Source of the DNA: Ensifer canadensis
GTDB lineage: Bacteria > Pseudomonadota > Alphaproteobacteria > Rhizobiales > Rhizobiaceae
Reading direction: 5' to 3'
NCBI RefSeq assembly: GCF_017488845.2
Contig: NZ_CP083371.1
Coordinates: 62,001-126,000 of the forward strand
DNA length: 64,000 nucleotides
The position numbers and the translations under genes were made by a program. The notes beneath the pieces are model-generated. The model did not search any database and had not been told where the DNA came from. It was given only the letters and a program-made list of their open reading frames with translations. This document shows positions 26,530 to 36,265 of this stretch, piece after piece. The first letter of the stretch is position 1. Each line of letters opens with the position of its first letter.

Positions 26530-28152
26530 TCAGCTGCGCAGACCCGGCGCTTCCTGGCCGGTGCGGGCGACATATTCGGTGTAACCGCCGCCATATTGAT
26601 GCACGCCGTCCGGCGTCAGCTCCAAAACGCGGTTTGACAGCGCCGCCAGGAAATGGCGGTCGTGCGAGACGAACAGCATCGTGCCCTCGTACTGCGCCAA
26701 CGCCTTGATCAGCATTTCCTTGGTGTCGAGATCGAGGTGGTTGGTGGGCTCGTCGAGCACCAGCAGGTTCGGCGGATCGAACAGCATCATCGCCATCACC
26801 AGCCGCGCCTTCTCGCCGCCCGAAAGCACCCGGCATCTCTTCTCGACGTCGTCGCCTGAAAAGCCGAAGCAACCGGCCAGCGCCCTGAGCGGACCTTGCC
26901 CTGCCTGCGGGAATGCATCTTCCAGCGACTGGAAGACCGTGCGCTCGCCATCGAGCAGATCCATCGCGTGCTGGGCGAAATAGCCCAACTTGACGCTGGC
27001 GCCGAGCGCCACACTGCCCTCGTCCGGATCGGTCGAGCCTGTCACCAGCTTCAAAAGCGTGGACTTGCCGGCCCCGTTGATGCCCATGATGCACCAGCGC
27101 TCGCGACGACGCACCATGAAGTCCAGACCCTCATAGATGCAGCGCTCGCCATATTTCTTGTGCACGTTCTTGAGGTTGACCACGTCTTCGCCTGAGCGCG
27201 GCGCCGGCCGGAACTCGAACGTCACGGTCTGACGGCGCTTGGGCGGTTCGACCCGGTCGATCTTTTCGAGCTTCTTGACCCGGCTCTGCACCTGGGCTGC
27301 ATGCGAGGCGCGCGCCTTGAAGCGCTCGATAAACTTGATCTCCTTGGCGAGCATCGCCTGCTGACGCTCGAACTGCGCCAGCTGGTGCTTTTCGTTCTGC
27401 GCCCGCTGCTGCTCGTAGAAGGCATAGTCGCCGGAATAGCTGTTGAGCGAGCCGCCATCGATCTCGATCACCTTGGTGATGATCCGGTTCATGAACTCGC
27501 GATCGTGCGAGGTCATCAGCAGCGCCCCTTCGTAGCCCTTGAGGAAGGCCTCAAGCCAGATCAGGCTTTCCAGATCCAGGTGGTTGCTCGGTTCGTCGAG
27601 CAGCATCACGTCAGGGCGCATGAGCAGAATGCGGGCGAGCGCGACGCGCATCTTCCAACCGCCAGAAAGCGCGCCGACGTCGCCGTCCATCATCTCCTGG
27701 GAGAAGCTGAGGCCCGCCAGCACTTCGCGTGCACGGCCTTCCAGCGCGTAGCCGTCGAGTTCTTCATAGCGTGCCTGCACCTCGCCGTAGCGCTCGATGA
27801 TCGCATCCATCTCGTCGAGACGGTCGGGGTCGACCATGGCGGCTTCAAGCGCGTGCAGCTCGGCGGCAACCGTGCTCACCGGCCCGGCACCGTTCATCAC
27901 CTCGGCAACAGCGCTGCCCCCCGACATCTCACCGACATCCTGGTTGAAGTAGCCGATCGTCACGCCCTTATCGACGGCGACCTGGCCTTCGTCCGGCATC
28001 TCTTCTCCGGTGATCATCCGGAAGAGCGACGTCTTGCCCGCACCATTGGGGCCGACGAGGCCGACCTTCTCGCCCTTGTTGAGGGCTGCGGATGCCTCGA
28101 TGAAGAGGATCCGGTGGCTGAGCTGCTTGCTGATATTCTCGATACGAATCAT
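26530..28152 (-). CDS. ABC-F family ATPase (ribosome-associated)
   Basis: 540 residues with two ABC cassettes and no membrane part. The first has GPNGAGKTS, LSGGWKMRVALARI and MLLDEPSNHLD; the second has GINGAGKST, LSGGEKARLVMAMM and LVLDEPTNHLD. A basic linker joins them (KFIERFKARASHAAQVQSRVKKLEK), the P-site interaction motif region. ABC-F proteins act on stalled or antibiotic-bound ribosomes rather than in transport. It is a solitary gene with its own terminator. Confidence 0.95.
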   Translation of the reverse strand: MIRIENISKQLSHRILFIEASAALNKGEKVGLVGPNGAGKTSLFRMITGEEMPDEGQVAVDKGVTIGYFNQDVGEMSGGSAVAEVMNGAGPVSTVAAELHALEAAMVDPDRLDEMDAIIERYGEVQARYEELDGYALEGRAREVLAGLSFSQEMMDGDVGALSGGWKMRVALARILLMRPDVMLLDEPSNHLDLESLIWLEAFLKGYEGALLMTSHDREFMNRIITKVIEIDGGSLNSYSGDYAFYEQQRAQNEKHQLAQFERQQAMLAKEIKFIERFKARASHAAQVQSRVKKLEKIDRVEPPKRRQTVTFEFRPAPRSGEDVVNLKNVHKKYGERCIYEGLDFMVRRRERWCIMGINGAGKSTLLKLVTGSTDPDEGSVALGASVKLGYFAQHAMDLLDGERTVFQSLEDAFPQAGQGPLRALAGCFGFSGDDVEKRCRVLSGGEKARLVMAMMLFDPPNLLVLDEPTNHLDLDTKEMLIKALAQYEGTMLFVSHDRHFLAALSNRVLELTPDGVHQYGGGYTEYVARTGQEAPGLRS

Positions 28153-28252
28153 ATTTTAGGGGCCCGAAACGTTGCGGCGCCCTTATGTCACGGGTGACAG
28201 TCGCGCCGCAAACGTTGATTCGTGACGTCTGCCCACCCAAAAACGCACGGGA

Positions 28253-28284
28253 AACGGGGCATCAAACGGCTTTGACACCCCGTT
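28253..28284 (-). terminator. probable terminator of hexosaminidase operon
   Basis: AACGGGG...CCCCGTT (outer) and TCAAA...TTTGA (inner) form a hairpin directly after the GH20 stop on the minus strand. It is followed by TTTCCC. The U-tract is short. Confidence 0.55.
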
Positions 28285-28295
28285 CAGCCACAGGA

Positions 28296-30320
28296 TTACT
28301 GGTCGGAGTAAAAGCCGTAGAGAACCGGCATCAGCCCGACCAGCGCCTCGAAGCGTTTGAAATTCTTGCGCTCCGGGCGGGTCCAGCCGGTTTCGGCCAG
28401 CGCCGACAGCCGCGGGAACACCAGGCGGTCGAACACACCGCGGTCGGTCATCGGCTCTGACCAGATGCAGCATTGCAGCCCGCGCAGATGTTTCTTCTGG
28501 GCGTCGGTCCAGCCTTCGATCGGGTCGAACAGGTAGAGTTTTTCCGGGTCCGACCAGCCGGCCCAGCTGCCGCCGGGCTCTGACCAGGCCGGGCTGTTGG
28601 CCATGTCGAGATAGTAGACCTGTCCCGGGCAAACGACGATGTCGTAGCCTTCGCCGGCAAGCTCGGCATTGGCTTCGACCGTTCGCCAGCCGAAGAGCAG
28701 CGACTTCTGCTTGTCGATGACGTTGCCATGGGCCGCCTCCTGCCAGCCGCCGGTAACGCAGCCACGGCTTGCAAGGAACCCCTGGACGCGCGCCAGGAAC
28801 TCCGCCTGCAGCACGGCGGCACCCGATCCGTCGATCTCGTCGGCCCCGTGGGTGTTGGTGACGACATTGAGCCGCTTGGCGTGGGTCGTCGCCACCTCTT
28901 CGCCAGCCACCGCCCGCAACCGCTCAAGTGCCTCTGGCGAGCCCGACCAGGCGCCGAGCGGCACCTCATCGGCACCGACATGGATGATCTTCGACGGGAA
29001 GAGTTCGATCAGTTCGTCGAAGACGACTTCGAGCACACGATAGGTTTCTTCGCGCGCCGGGTTGAGGCAATTGTCCGGGAAGTCCTGCACGGAATAATAG
29101 CTGCCGGCTTCGTTGGGATCGCGCAGCTCCGGAATGGCCTGCAGCATCGCGAAGGAGTGTCCGGGCACGTCGATCTCCGGCATCACCTCGATCCCCAAGG
29201 TTTCCGCCAATGCAACGATCTCGCGAACGGCTGCCTTGGTGTAGTAACCGCCCGTCACCTGCGGGCCGGAGCCGAGCAACGGCGGGATCTTGCGGCCATG
29301 GCCGCGCCAGGCACCGACCTCGGTCAGCGCCGGATAGGCGTCGATCTCGATCCGCCAGGCCTCGTCGTCCGAGAGGTGCCAGTGGAAGCGGTTGAGCTTG
29401 TTCCAGGCCATCAGCCGCAGGAACCGCGAGACCTCGGCGGTGCTGTAGAACTGGCGGGCAACGTCGAGATGCGTGCCGCGCCAGCCGAGCGCCGGCTCGT
29501 CCCGAATCTCGCCGCCTGCCGGAAACAGGAATGTGCCGGGATGAAGCTTAGCACCCCGCAGGATCTGCCCGAGCGTGATCAGGCCATAGAGGAGACCGGT
29601 GCGCGTGCCGCCGGTCACAGCGACGCCAGCTAGCGAGAAGCGGATGACATAGGCTTCCTCCGCAAGGTCGCCCGAAAGCGATAGCGCGGCCGGAAGGCCG
29701 CCTTCCGCTACCGGCCGAACAAGTCCTTCGACCGGAAACAGGCTCCCCGTCAGCTCGGCAAATGCGCGTGCTGCGGCTTCGGCTTCTGCCCCTTCCGGCG
29801 CAAGGTCGAGCCCTGATGGCGGCGTCAGGCGGCCGGAGACGGATACGTCCTGCGGCCAGGGCACGACCGAAACGGCAACCGGTGCTACCTTTGGCACGGG
29901 ATAGATGACCGCGCCACGTTTCAGCTCGGCGTTGTCGCCGTGGGCGCGCGACGGCACGACCGAGATCGGCGCGGTGCTGCCGTCGGCAAGGACGAGATAG
30001 GCGGAGTTGGCTCCGTCGGTCCAGTGCTGCGGCTCGAAGCTCATACCGTGCGCCTTCACGATCCACACGCTTCCCGGCTGAAGCACCAGGTCAGCCGGCG
30101 GCGCGAACTCGGAATAGTTGGAAAGCCGGCTCAACAACTCTCCGCCTTCGACGGCGGCGGCAGGGTCGATGCGTGCAGGTCCCGAAACGCAAAGTCGAAA
30201 ATCCCGAAGCGGGCGATCGGAGGCGTTCGTCAGTGTCAGCGAATAAACCGCTGGGGTGTCCGTCTTTGCCGGCGTCCAGAGCGTTTCCAGACGGAATACC
30301 GGTTTCGTAGCGATCGTCAT
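28296..30320 (-). CDS. beta-N-acetylhexosaminidase, GH20
   Basis: 674 residues, starting at the third of three consecutive ATGs, since GGAG sits at the correct distance only for that one. A N-terminal domain of about 240 residues precedes the GH20 barrel: GWRGTHLDVARQFYS, FHWHLSDDEAWRIEI and IIHVGADEVPLGAW. The catalytic Asp-Glu pair is D451-E452. It removes terminal GlcNAc from chitooligosaccharides by substrate-assisted catalysis. There is no signal peptide, so it acts in the cytoplasm on imported oligosaccharide. It is the last gene of the peptide-type ABC importer operon, which therefore probably carries chitobiose-like sugars. Confidence 0.93.
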   Translation of the reverse strand: MTIATKPVFRLETLWTPAKTDTPAVYSLTLTNASDRPLRDFRLCVSGPARIDPAAAVEGGELLSRLSNYSEFAPPADLVLQPGSVWIVKAHGMSFEPQHWTDGANSAYLVLADGSTAPISVVPSRAHGDNAELKRGAVIYPVPKVAPVAVSVVPWPQDVSVSGRLTPPSGLDLAPEGAEAEAAARAFAELTGSLFPVEGLVRPVAEGGLPAALSLSGDLAEEAYVIRFSLAGVAVTGGTRTGLLYGLITLGQILRGAKLHPGTFLFPAGGEIRDEPALGWRGTHLDVARQFYSTAEVSRFLRLMAWNKLNRFHWHLSDDEAWRIEIDAYPALTEVGAWRGHGRKIPPLLGSGPQVTGGYYTKAAVREIVALAETLGIEVMPEIDVPGHSFAMLQAIPELRDPNEAGSYYSVQDFPDNCLNPAREETYRVLEVVFDELIELFPSKIIHVGADEVPLGAWSGSPEALERLRAVAGEEVATTHAKRLNVVTNTHGADEIDGSGAAVLQAEFLARVQGFLASRGCVTGGWQEAAHGNVIDKQKSLLFGWRTVEANAELAGEGYDIVVCPGQVYYLDMANSPAWSEPGGSWAGWSDPEKLYLFDPIEGWTDAQKKHLRGLQCCIWSEPMTDRGVFDRLVFPRLSALAETGWTRPERKNFKRFEALVGLMPVLYGFYSDQ

Positions 30321-30337
30321 CATCATCTCCAGAAGGG

Positions 30338-30814
30338 TTAGTCGTCGATCTTGAGCATGCCGGCATAAATGCCGGGCGCGGAATTCGGGATTGGCATGGC
30401 GCCGACGGTCCGCTCGTAAAACGCCGACGGACCAACATCGCCGATGATGGCATAGGCGTAGCCCATCGTCTTCAAATCGAGCAAAGAAGCAAGCAGCAAC
30501 GCGTGGCCTATTCCTTCGCCGCGTGCTGCTTCATCGACGCCGGTCGGGCCGAAGAACCCGCGCGCGATCGCCTCGTGACAGGCAAAGCCGATGAGCTTTC
30601 CATCACGCGTGGCGAGAAGGCAGGTTGGCGGCTGGCGGGTGAGCGCGACGGCGGTCTCGCCGGCCCAGCCCGATCCGAATTTTTCCCGGACCCACGCGAT
30701 CACCAGCTCGAACTCGGGTGCCAGGGCACGCCTGATCGTCACCCCTGCCGCATCCATCCGCTGGTCGAGGTCGGGCTTTGGGCGAAGCAGAGACAGATTG
30801 ACGAGATAATCCAT
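30338..30814 (-). CDS. GNAT family N-acetyltransferase in hexosaminidase operon
   Basis: 158 residues from MDYLVNLSLLRPKPDLDQ. The acetyl-CoA site is VDEAARGEGIGHALLLASL at about residues 94-112, and the FYER motif near the end supports the fold. It is 22 bases after the second ABC ATPase and 17 bases before GH20, so it is inside the operon. By context it could acetylate glucosamine or deacetylated oligosaccharide before hydrolysis, since GH20 needs the N-acetyl group; this is inference. Confidence 0.85.
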   Translation of the reverse strand: MDYLVNLSLLRPKPDLDQRMDAAGVTIRRALAPEFELVIAWVREKFGSGWAGETAVALTRQPPTCLLATRDGKLIGFACHEAIARGFFGPTGVDEAARGEGIGHALLLASLLDLKTMGYAYAIIGDVGPSAFYERTVGAMPIPNSAPGIYAGMLKIDD

Positions 30815-30836
30815 GAGCAAACCTGTGATGTTGGAA

Positions 30837-31775
30837 TTAGGCGACGCCGAGTGCGCGCACGAAGTGGTTGGGACCGACCTGTTCGACCACGCTCGAGACC
30901 GGCCGGCTGATGCGGCGAACCTCTTCGGCGTGACCGAGAAAGCGGGCGCTGGCGCCGGGCACGAACGGGCGATCCGGGTCGGGCACGGCGGAGAGCAGCA
31001 GCTGCGTATAGGGGTGGCGCGCATCACCGATCACGGCTTCCGTCGCGCCCCACTCGACCATCTGGCCCGCAAACATGACGACGACGTCTTCGGCAATATG
31101 CGCGGCGGTGGCGATATCGTGGGTGATGTAGAGCATGGCGAGATCGCGATCGCGCTTGATGCCGGCCAAGAGTTCGAGGATGTCGAGGCGGATCGAGACG
31201 TCGAGCATCGATGTCGGCTCGTCGGCAACCAGAACGTCGGGCCGAACCGCAAGCGCCCGGGCGATGTTGACGCGCTGGCGCTGTCCGCCGGAAAGCGCGT
31301 GCGGAAACTTGTGTGCGGTCAAGCCGGGATCGAGGCCGACATCGCTCAAGAGCGTGTCGACCGCTTCGCGCAATTGCGCCCTGCCCCTGGCATGCCCGTG
31401 AAGGGCGAGCGGTCTTGCCAGATGATGATAGACCGTGAACACCGGGTTGAGTGAGGCGAATGGGTCCTGAAACACCATCTGCACCGCGCGGCGATAGGCC
31501 TTCTCTGCAGCCGCACTACCGGTGGCGGTGATATCGCGGCCACGAAATTGCATCGACCCCGCCGTCGGGGCGTCCATGCGCGCAATGATGCGGGCGCATG
31601 TCGTCTTGCCGCAGCCGGATTCGCCAACCAGCGCCAGCGCCCGCCCCGGTCTCAACGCCAGCGAGATACCGCGCAGCGCCTCGACGTGACCAAAGCTGCG
31701 GGTGATCGCATCGAGCTGGACGATGGCGTCCGTCGGCACGGGCGCAAGAGGGGAAGCAACGGGCATGACGTTCAT
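30837..31775 (-). CDS. peptide/oligosaccharide ABC transporter ATP-binding protein (DppF-like)
   Basis: 312 residues. Walker A GESGCGKTT is at 51-59, the signature [15 protein letters not shown] follows, and Walker B is VLVADEPTSMLDVS. The end (PYTQLLLSAVPDPDRPF) is the C-terminal region typical of DppF/OppF. Its start overlaps the DppD-like stop by four bases. It forms a heterodimer with that protein. Confidence 0.93.
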   Translation of the reverse strand: MNVMPVASPLAPVPTDAIVQLDAITRSFGHVEALRGISLALRPGRALALVGESGCGKTTCARIIARMDAPTAGSMQFRGRDITATGSAAAEKAYRRAVQMVFQDPFASLNPVFTVYHHLARPLALHGHARGRAQLREAVDTLLSDVGLDPGLTAHKFPHALSGGQRQRVNIARALAVRPDVLVADEPTSMLDVSIRLDILELLAGIKRDRDLAMLYITHDIATAAHIAEDVVVMFAGQMVEWGATEAVIGDARHPYTQLLLSAVPDPDRPFVPGASARFLGHAEEVRRISRPVSSVVEQVGPNHFVRALGVA

Positions 31776-32587
31776 TCTACGGCCCCCACTCTCTTGACGG
31801 AAGCAGGCAGCTGCGGAATGGCGCCCCAGAGCTTGCGGGTATAGTCGTGAGCCGGCGCACGGCTGATCTGACGGACGTCGCCGACCTCGACCAGTTCGCC
31901 TTTCAGCATCACACCGATGCGATGGCAGAGCTGCGCCATCAGATGCAGGTCGTGGGTGATGAACAGGACAGAGAAGCCATGGGTGCTCTGAAGATCAACG
32001 ACCTGCTCCAGGATTTCGCGCTGCACCACCACATCGAGCGCCGTCGTCGGCTCGTCCATGATGATCAACTGGGGCCGGAGCGCAAGGCAGATGGCAATGA
32101 CGATGCGCTGTCGCATGCCGCCGCTGAACTGGTGCGGATAGTCATCGAGCCGGCTGGCCGGGATGCCGACCAGGCGAAACATCTCCTCGGCCCGCGCCCG
32201 TGATTGTGCCCGGGTCGCGCCGGTGTGCCGGTGCAGCACGTCATGGAACTGCGCCTCGACCCGCATCAGCGGGTTGAGCGAGTTCATCGCGCTTTGGAAC
32301 ACCATGCCGATGCGCCGCCAGCGTACGTCCTGCAAGGCCGTCTCCGGCATCTGCAGCAGGTTGCGGCCCTCGAGCAGGATTTCGCCGCCGGCCACCCAGG
32401 CCGGCGGTTTCGACAGGCGGGTGATCGCGTAGGCAATCGTGCTCTTGCCGCAACCGGACTCGCCGGCAAGTCCGAACAGCTCACCGCGGTTGATGTCGAA
32501 GGAAACGTTCCTGACCGCACGAAAGGCGCCGTCGTCGAGCAGGTAATCGACATCGAGATTGCGGACCTGCAGCAGCGGCTCGCTCAT
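31772..32587 (-). CDS. peptide/oligosaccharide ABC transporter ATP-binding protein (DppD-like)
   Basis: 271 residues with Walker A GESGCGKST at 42-50, signature FSGGMRQRIVIAICLAL, Walker B LIIMDEPTTALDV and switch FITHDLHLM. It is somewhat shorter than the usual 320-residue DppD because the C-terminal extension is trimmed. ATGA overlaps join it to both neighbours, indicating tight translational coupling. Confidence 0.93.
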   Translation of the reverse strand: MSEPLLQVRNLDVDYLLDDGAFRAVRNVSFDINRGELFGLAGESGCGKSTIAYAITRLSKPPAWVAGGEILLEGRNLLQMPETALQDVRWRRIGMVFQSAMNSLNPLMRVEAQFHDVLHRHTGATRAQSRARAEEMFRLVGIPASRLDDYPHQFSGGMRQRIVIAICLALRPQLIIMDEPTTALDVVVQREILEQVVDLQSTHGFSVLFITHDLHLMAQLCHRIGVMLKGELVEVGDVRQISRAPAHDYTRKLWGAIPQLPASVKRVGAVE

Positions 32588-33486
32588 CGTCCCACCTCCA
32601 GCGCGCGGTTACGCCGCCTGTTGAGCCGCAGCCAACGGCTGAGCGCAGGGCCGGAACGAAGCTGCGGATTGGCAATCTCGTCGAAAGTGAAATTGAGAAG
32701 CGCGAGGCCGAGCCCGACCAGCGCGATGCCGGCCGCCGGCGCACCGATATCCCACCAGGCGCCGATGATGATCGCCGACGAGTTCTGGGCGTTGTAGAGC
32801 ATCGTGCCCCAGGTGACGCGCAGCGGATCGCCGAAGCCGAGATATTCGAGCGTCGTCTGGGCGACGATGGCGTAGATGATGCTGCCGACGACGTTGATGC
32901 CGATCAACGGCACGAGGTTGGGCAGGATCTCGACAAAGATCACCCGCCAGTGCGGCTCGCCGACCATGCGGGCGGCAACGACGAATTCGCGGTTGCGCAG
33001 CGCCAAAGTCTGCGAGCGGGTCATGCGGGCGCCCCAAGGCCAGGAGGTGAGCGCGATGATCGCCATGATCGCCAGCGGCCCGACCGTGCCGGCGAAGGAC
33101 GCGAGCAGGATCAGCAGCGGTATGTTGGGAATGACCAGCACGGCGTTGGTCGCGAGATCGAGCGTGGCATCGGTGCGCCCGCCGAAATAGCCGGCCACCA
33201 GCCCGACGATCGTGCCGAGTGCTGTGATCGCAAGGCCGGTCGCAAAACCGACGGCGAGCGACGGACGTGCACCCCAGACGAATTGGGAATAGACGTCGCG
33301 CCCCATCTTGGTGGTGCCGAAGACATGCTCGACCGTTGGCGGCTGATGCGAGCGCCCGACCCGTTCGCCGGGATCGCCGGGGGCGATCAGCGGCGCCAGA
33401 AGCGCCATCAGGCAAAGCGCGACGATGATGGCGAGACCGGCAACGGCCTTCTTCTGCCGCCATAACAATGTAAGACCCGAGGTCAT
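32584..33486 (-). CDS. peptide/oligosaccharide ABC permease (DppC-like)
   Basis: 300 residues starting MTSGLTLLWRQKKAVAGLAI at the ATG overlapping the DppB-like stop (ATGA). HVFGTTKMGRDVYSQFVWGARPSL is the conserved periplasmic loop of DppC/OppC. About six transmembrane helices are present, and the EAA loop is FVVAARMVGEPHWRVIFVEILPNL. It forms the channel with the DppB-like protein. Confidence 0.93.
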   Translation of the reverse strand: MTSGLTLLWRQKKAVAGLAIIVALCLMALLAPLIAPGDPGERVGRSHQPPTVEHVFGTTKMGRDVYSQFVWGARPSLAVGFATGLAITALGTIVGLVAGYFGGRTDATLDLATNAVLVIPNIPLLILLASFAGTVGPLAIMAIIALTSWPWGARMTRSQTLALRNREFVVAARMVGEPHWRVIFVEILPNLVPLIGINVVGSIIYAIVAQTTLEYLGFGDPLRVTWGTMLYNAQNSSAIIIGAWWDIGAPAAGIALVGLGLALLNFTFDEIANPQLRSGPALSRWLRLNRRRNRALEVGR

Positions 33487-34466
33487 GCGCGCCCCTCCCG
33501 GATACGCGGGTCGACGACGCCGTAGAGAATGTCGACAAGCAGGTTTGCCCCGAGCGTGGCCATCGTCATTAACAGCAGCTGCCCCTGGATGACGGGATAG
33601 TCGCGCGCGACGCTGGCGGTATAGAGCGTGAGGCCGAGGCCGGGATAATTGAAGACGATTTCGGTCACGATCGATCCGCCGAACACGGCGCCGAGCATCA
33701 GCGCGAGGTTGGTCAGCACCGGCAGCATGGCATTGCGGGCGGCATAGCCGAACATGACAGCGGATTCGGACAGCCCCTTGGCGCGACCCATGGTGACATA
33801 ATCCTCGCCGAGCACGGAGATCATGCTGGAGCGCATGGTCGTCTGGAACTCGCCGATCAGGTAGGGAGAGAGCGTCAGCACCGGCATGATCGCATGCAGA
33901 AAGACACTGCCGAAGTAAGTGAAATTGAACCCCGGATCGAGGCTCGGATCGTAGGCATAGCCGACCGGCAGCAGGCGAAGGGTGACGCCGAAGATGAACA
34001 GCGTCGCCAGCGCGATGATCACGGGCGGCACAGCGATCATCACCACCGAGAACGGCGAGACGAAGCTGTCGAACCGGCCGCCGCGACGCCAGGCTGCCAA
34101 GGCTCCAAGCGAGACCCCGATCGACAGCGAAAAGACGATTGCGGTTACCACCAGGAACGCCGTCCAGCCGGCCGACCGCCCGAGAACCTCGAGCACCGTT
34201 TGCGGGTAGTACTTCACCGATACGCCGAGATCGAAATGCGCCAGCCCGACTATGTAGTCGACGAACTGTTGCCACATCGGCTGTTCGATGGCGCCGAACC
34301 GCGCCTTGATCGCCTCGATCGCCGCGGGCGTTGCCCGCGGTCCGAGCTGGGCGATCATGCTGTCGACGGGGCTACCCGGCATCAACCGGGGAACCGCAAA
34401 GTTCATCACGATCGCAAACAGGAACGCGACGCAGTAGACGGCAAGCCGTCGGCGAGGAAGTCGCAT
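33483..34466 (-). CDS. peptide/oligosaccharide ABC permease (DppB-like)
   Basis: 327 residues. An N-terminal transmembrane helix (VAFLFAIVMNFAVPRLMPGSPVD) is followed by a periplasmic loop and five more helices. The EAA loop is YVTMGRAKGLSESAVMFGYAARNAMLPVL, the DppB/OppB signature. Ribosome site AAGGG lies seven bases before the ATG. It is the second gene of the importer operon. Confidence 0.93.
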   Translation of the reverse strand: MRLPRRRLAVYCVAFLFAIVMNFAVPRLMPGSPVDSMIAQLGPRATPAAIEAIKARFGAIEQPMWQQFVDYIVGLAHFDLGVSVKYYPQTVLEVLGRSAGWTAFLVVTAIVFSLSIGVSLGALAAWRRGGRFDSFVSPFSVVMIAVPPVIIALATLFIFGVTLRLLPVGYAYDPSLDPGFNFTYFGSVFLHAIMPVLTLSPYLIGEFQTTMRSSMISVLGEDYVTMGRAKGLSESAVMFGYAARNAMLPVLTNLALMLGAVFGGSIVTEIVFNYPGLGLTLYTASVARDYPVIQGQLLLMTMATLGANLLVDILYGVVDPRIREGRA

Positions 34467-34486
34467 CAGTCAGCCCTTCCCTGAGC

Positions 34487-36208
34487 CTATTCGGCCGGCT
34501 TCAGCCGCAACAGATGCATCAACCGCATGCGGTTGTTGTCGTGATCCTCGGGGTTCATCGCGGGCTCTTCCTTCGAGACCCATCCGGTGAAGCGCTTGGT
34601 CGAGAACTGGTACCAGGTCGGACCGTTGAAGACGGGAACGACGGGCAGATTGTCGGCAACGATCAGCTGCACCTGGTCGAACAGCTTCTTGCGGTCCTCG
34701 TCCGTCGTCGCCCGGCGATATGCGTCAAACACCTCGTCGAGTTCCGGATTGGAGTAGCGCGAAGGCGCGCTGGTGATCCGTCCGCCGAAGGCGGTCGACA
34801 GCGATTGGAAATAGCCGCGGAAGGGGGTCGGCCCGTCGGCGCGCGAATTCATCACGGCCTCGAATGAGCCGTCGAGGATCTGCTTCTGCCATTGCTCGTA
34901 TTCGGGCGTGGCCACCGAAGCATTGATCCCGATCTTGCGCAGGCCTTCGGTGGCGATCTGGACCGCATCGATCCAGTCGGTCCAGCCGTTGGGGACGATG
35001 ATCGGGAAGGTGATGGGTTTGCCGCTCGGCGTCGTGCGGAACCCTTCGCCGTCCTTCTTGTAGCCGGCATCGTCGAGCAGCTTGTTGGCCCTGTCGATGT
35101 CGTAGGCGAGCCATTCGTCCTGGGCGCCCTCGGCCGCCTTGTTGCGCCAGCTATCAAAGCGAGGCGGCAGGCCGCTCGCATGCGCATTGACGACGGGATA
35201 GCCGAAGCCGGCAATGTCGACCATGGAAACGCGATCCATCGCCAGGCTGAAGGCGCGGCGGAAGGTCATGTCGTTGAAGGCTTCGGCGTTGCCGGCATTG
35301 GCCGACTTGAGGTTCATCTGGAAGGAAACCGTTTCGGCCGGTGGCTGCCAATAGGCATTGTGCTCCGGGTCGAGGCCGACATAGGTCTTGTCGATCTGCG
35401 GCAGGAACGAGCCGAACCAGTCAAGGCCCCCCTCGGGCAGAAGCGCCAGCATCTGGTCATTGCCGGCAATCTGCGGCAGTTTCAGGCAATCGACCTTCAG
35501 GGTCGCTGCGTCCCAGTAGTTGGGATTGCGGCATTGCTCGTAGACCTGCGGCGTGAAGCGGCGGATCTCGGTCATCGGGCCGGAACCAACAGGCTTCTCG
35601 TTCTTGAAGGCGAGCGGATCGGCAACATCCTTCCAGATATGCTCGGGCACGACAGGAAATTCGGCGAGCGATTCCGGGAAATGTGTATCGACGCCCTTGA
35701 GGTTGATCTTGACCTCCGTGGGCGACACCGCCTCGACCGAAGCGACACTCTCGCCGACGCCAACGATGTCGACCGCCGGGTTCTTGAGCATCAGTTCGAG
35801 GGTGAATTTCATGTCGGCCGATGTCAGCGGCTTGCCATCCGACCACTTGACGCCATCGCGCAGCGTATAGGTGATCGACTTCAGATCGTCGGCAAACTTG
35901 TAGCCGGTTGCCAGCCGCCAGACCGGCTTGCCGCTGTCATAGTCGTTGAAGATCACGAGCGGCTCATAGACGAAGTCCATGGTGCTTTGGCGCCGCCCGC
36001 CCAGGTCGAACGGGTTGAAGTTCTGCACCCAGCTCGTCTGCTCTTCGATATGCATGGTCAGAACGGACTCGGCCTGCGCCTGGCCCGCTGCAAGCATGGC
36101 GAATGACGCGGCCATGACCCCGCCGAACACCCTTGCCGAAACTCTGCTGATGATGTTTCCGGTCCCCGTTACAATTGGTCTGGACCGCATTTCCTCGACT
36201 GCCGGCAT
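34487..36208 (-). CDS. peptide/oligosaccharide ABC binding protein (SBP family 5)
   Basis: 573 residues. The signal peptide lies after a short basic leader (VFGGVMAASFAMLAAGQAQA, cleavage near residue 46). The SBP_bac_5 fold shows WRLATGYKFADDLKSITYTLRDGVKWSDGKPLTSADMKF. It is the first gene of the importer operon and has GGAGGGGAG upstream. Relatives in this family bind peptides, cello- or chitooligosaccharides. The hexosaminidase in the operon favours chitobiose-type ligands. Confidence 0.92.
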   Translation of the reverse strand: MPAVEEMRSRPIVTGTGNIISRVSARVFGGVMAASFAMLAAGQAQAESVLTMHIEEQTSWVQNFNPFDLGGRRQSTMDFVYEPLVIFNDYDSGKPVWRLATGYKFADDLKSITYTLRDGVKWSDGKPLTSADMKFTLELMLKNPAVDIVGVGESVASVEAVSPTEVKINLKGVDTHFPESLAEFPVVPEHIWKDVADPLAFKNEKPVGSGPMTEIRRFTPQVYEQCRNPNYWDAATLKVDCLKLPQIAGNDQMLALLPEGGLDWFGSFLPQIDKTYVGLDPEHNAYWQPPAETVSFQMNLKSANAGNAEAFNDMTFRRAFSLAMDRVSMVDIAGFGYPVVNAHASGLPPRFDSWRNKAAEGAQDEWLAYDIDRANKLLDDAGYKKDGEGFRTTPSGKPITFPIIVPNGWTDWIDAVQIATEGLRKIGINASVATPEYEQWQKQILDGSFEAVMNSRADGPTPFRGYFQSLSTAFGGRITSAPSRYSNPELDEVFDAYRRATTDEDRKKLFDQVQLIVADNLPVVPVFNGPTWYQFSTKRFTGWVSKEEPAMNPEDHDNNRMRLMHLLRLKPAE

Positions 36209-36244
36209 GACGAACTCCCCTCCAGGTTTCGATGACGCATTTAA

Positions 36245-36265
36245 TAAGTCAAGTAATTTGACTTA
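36245..36265. promoter_or_regulatory. operator-like palindrome at importer promoter
   Basis: TAAGTCAA-GTAAT-TTGACTTA has perfect 8-base arms and begins immediately after the -10 box of the importer operon. A bound protein would block initiation. No regulator gene is adjacent, so it is probably controlled by a distant repressor. Confidence 0.55.
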
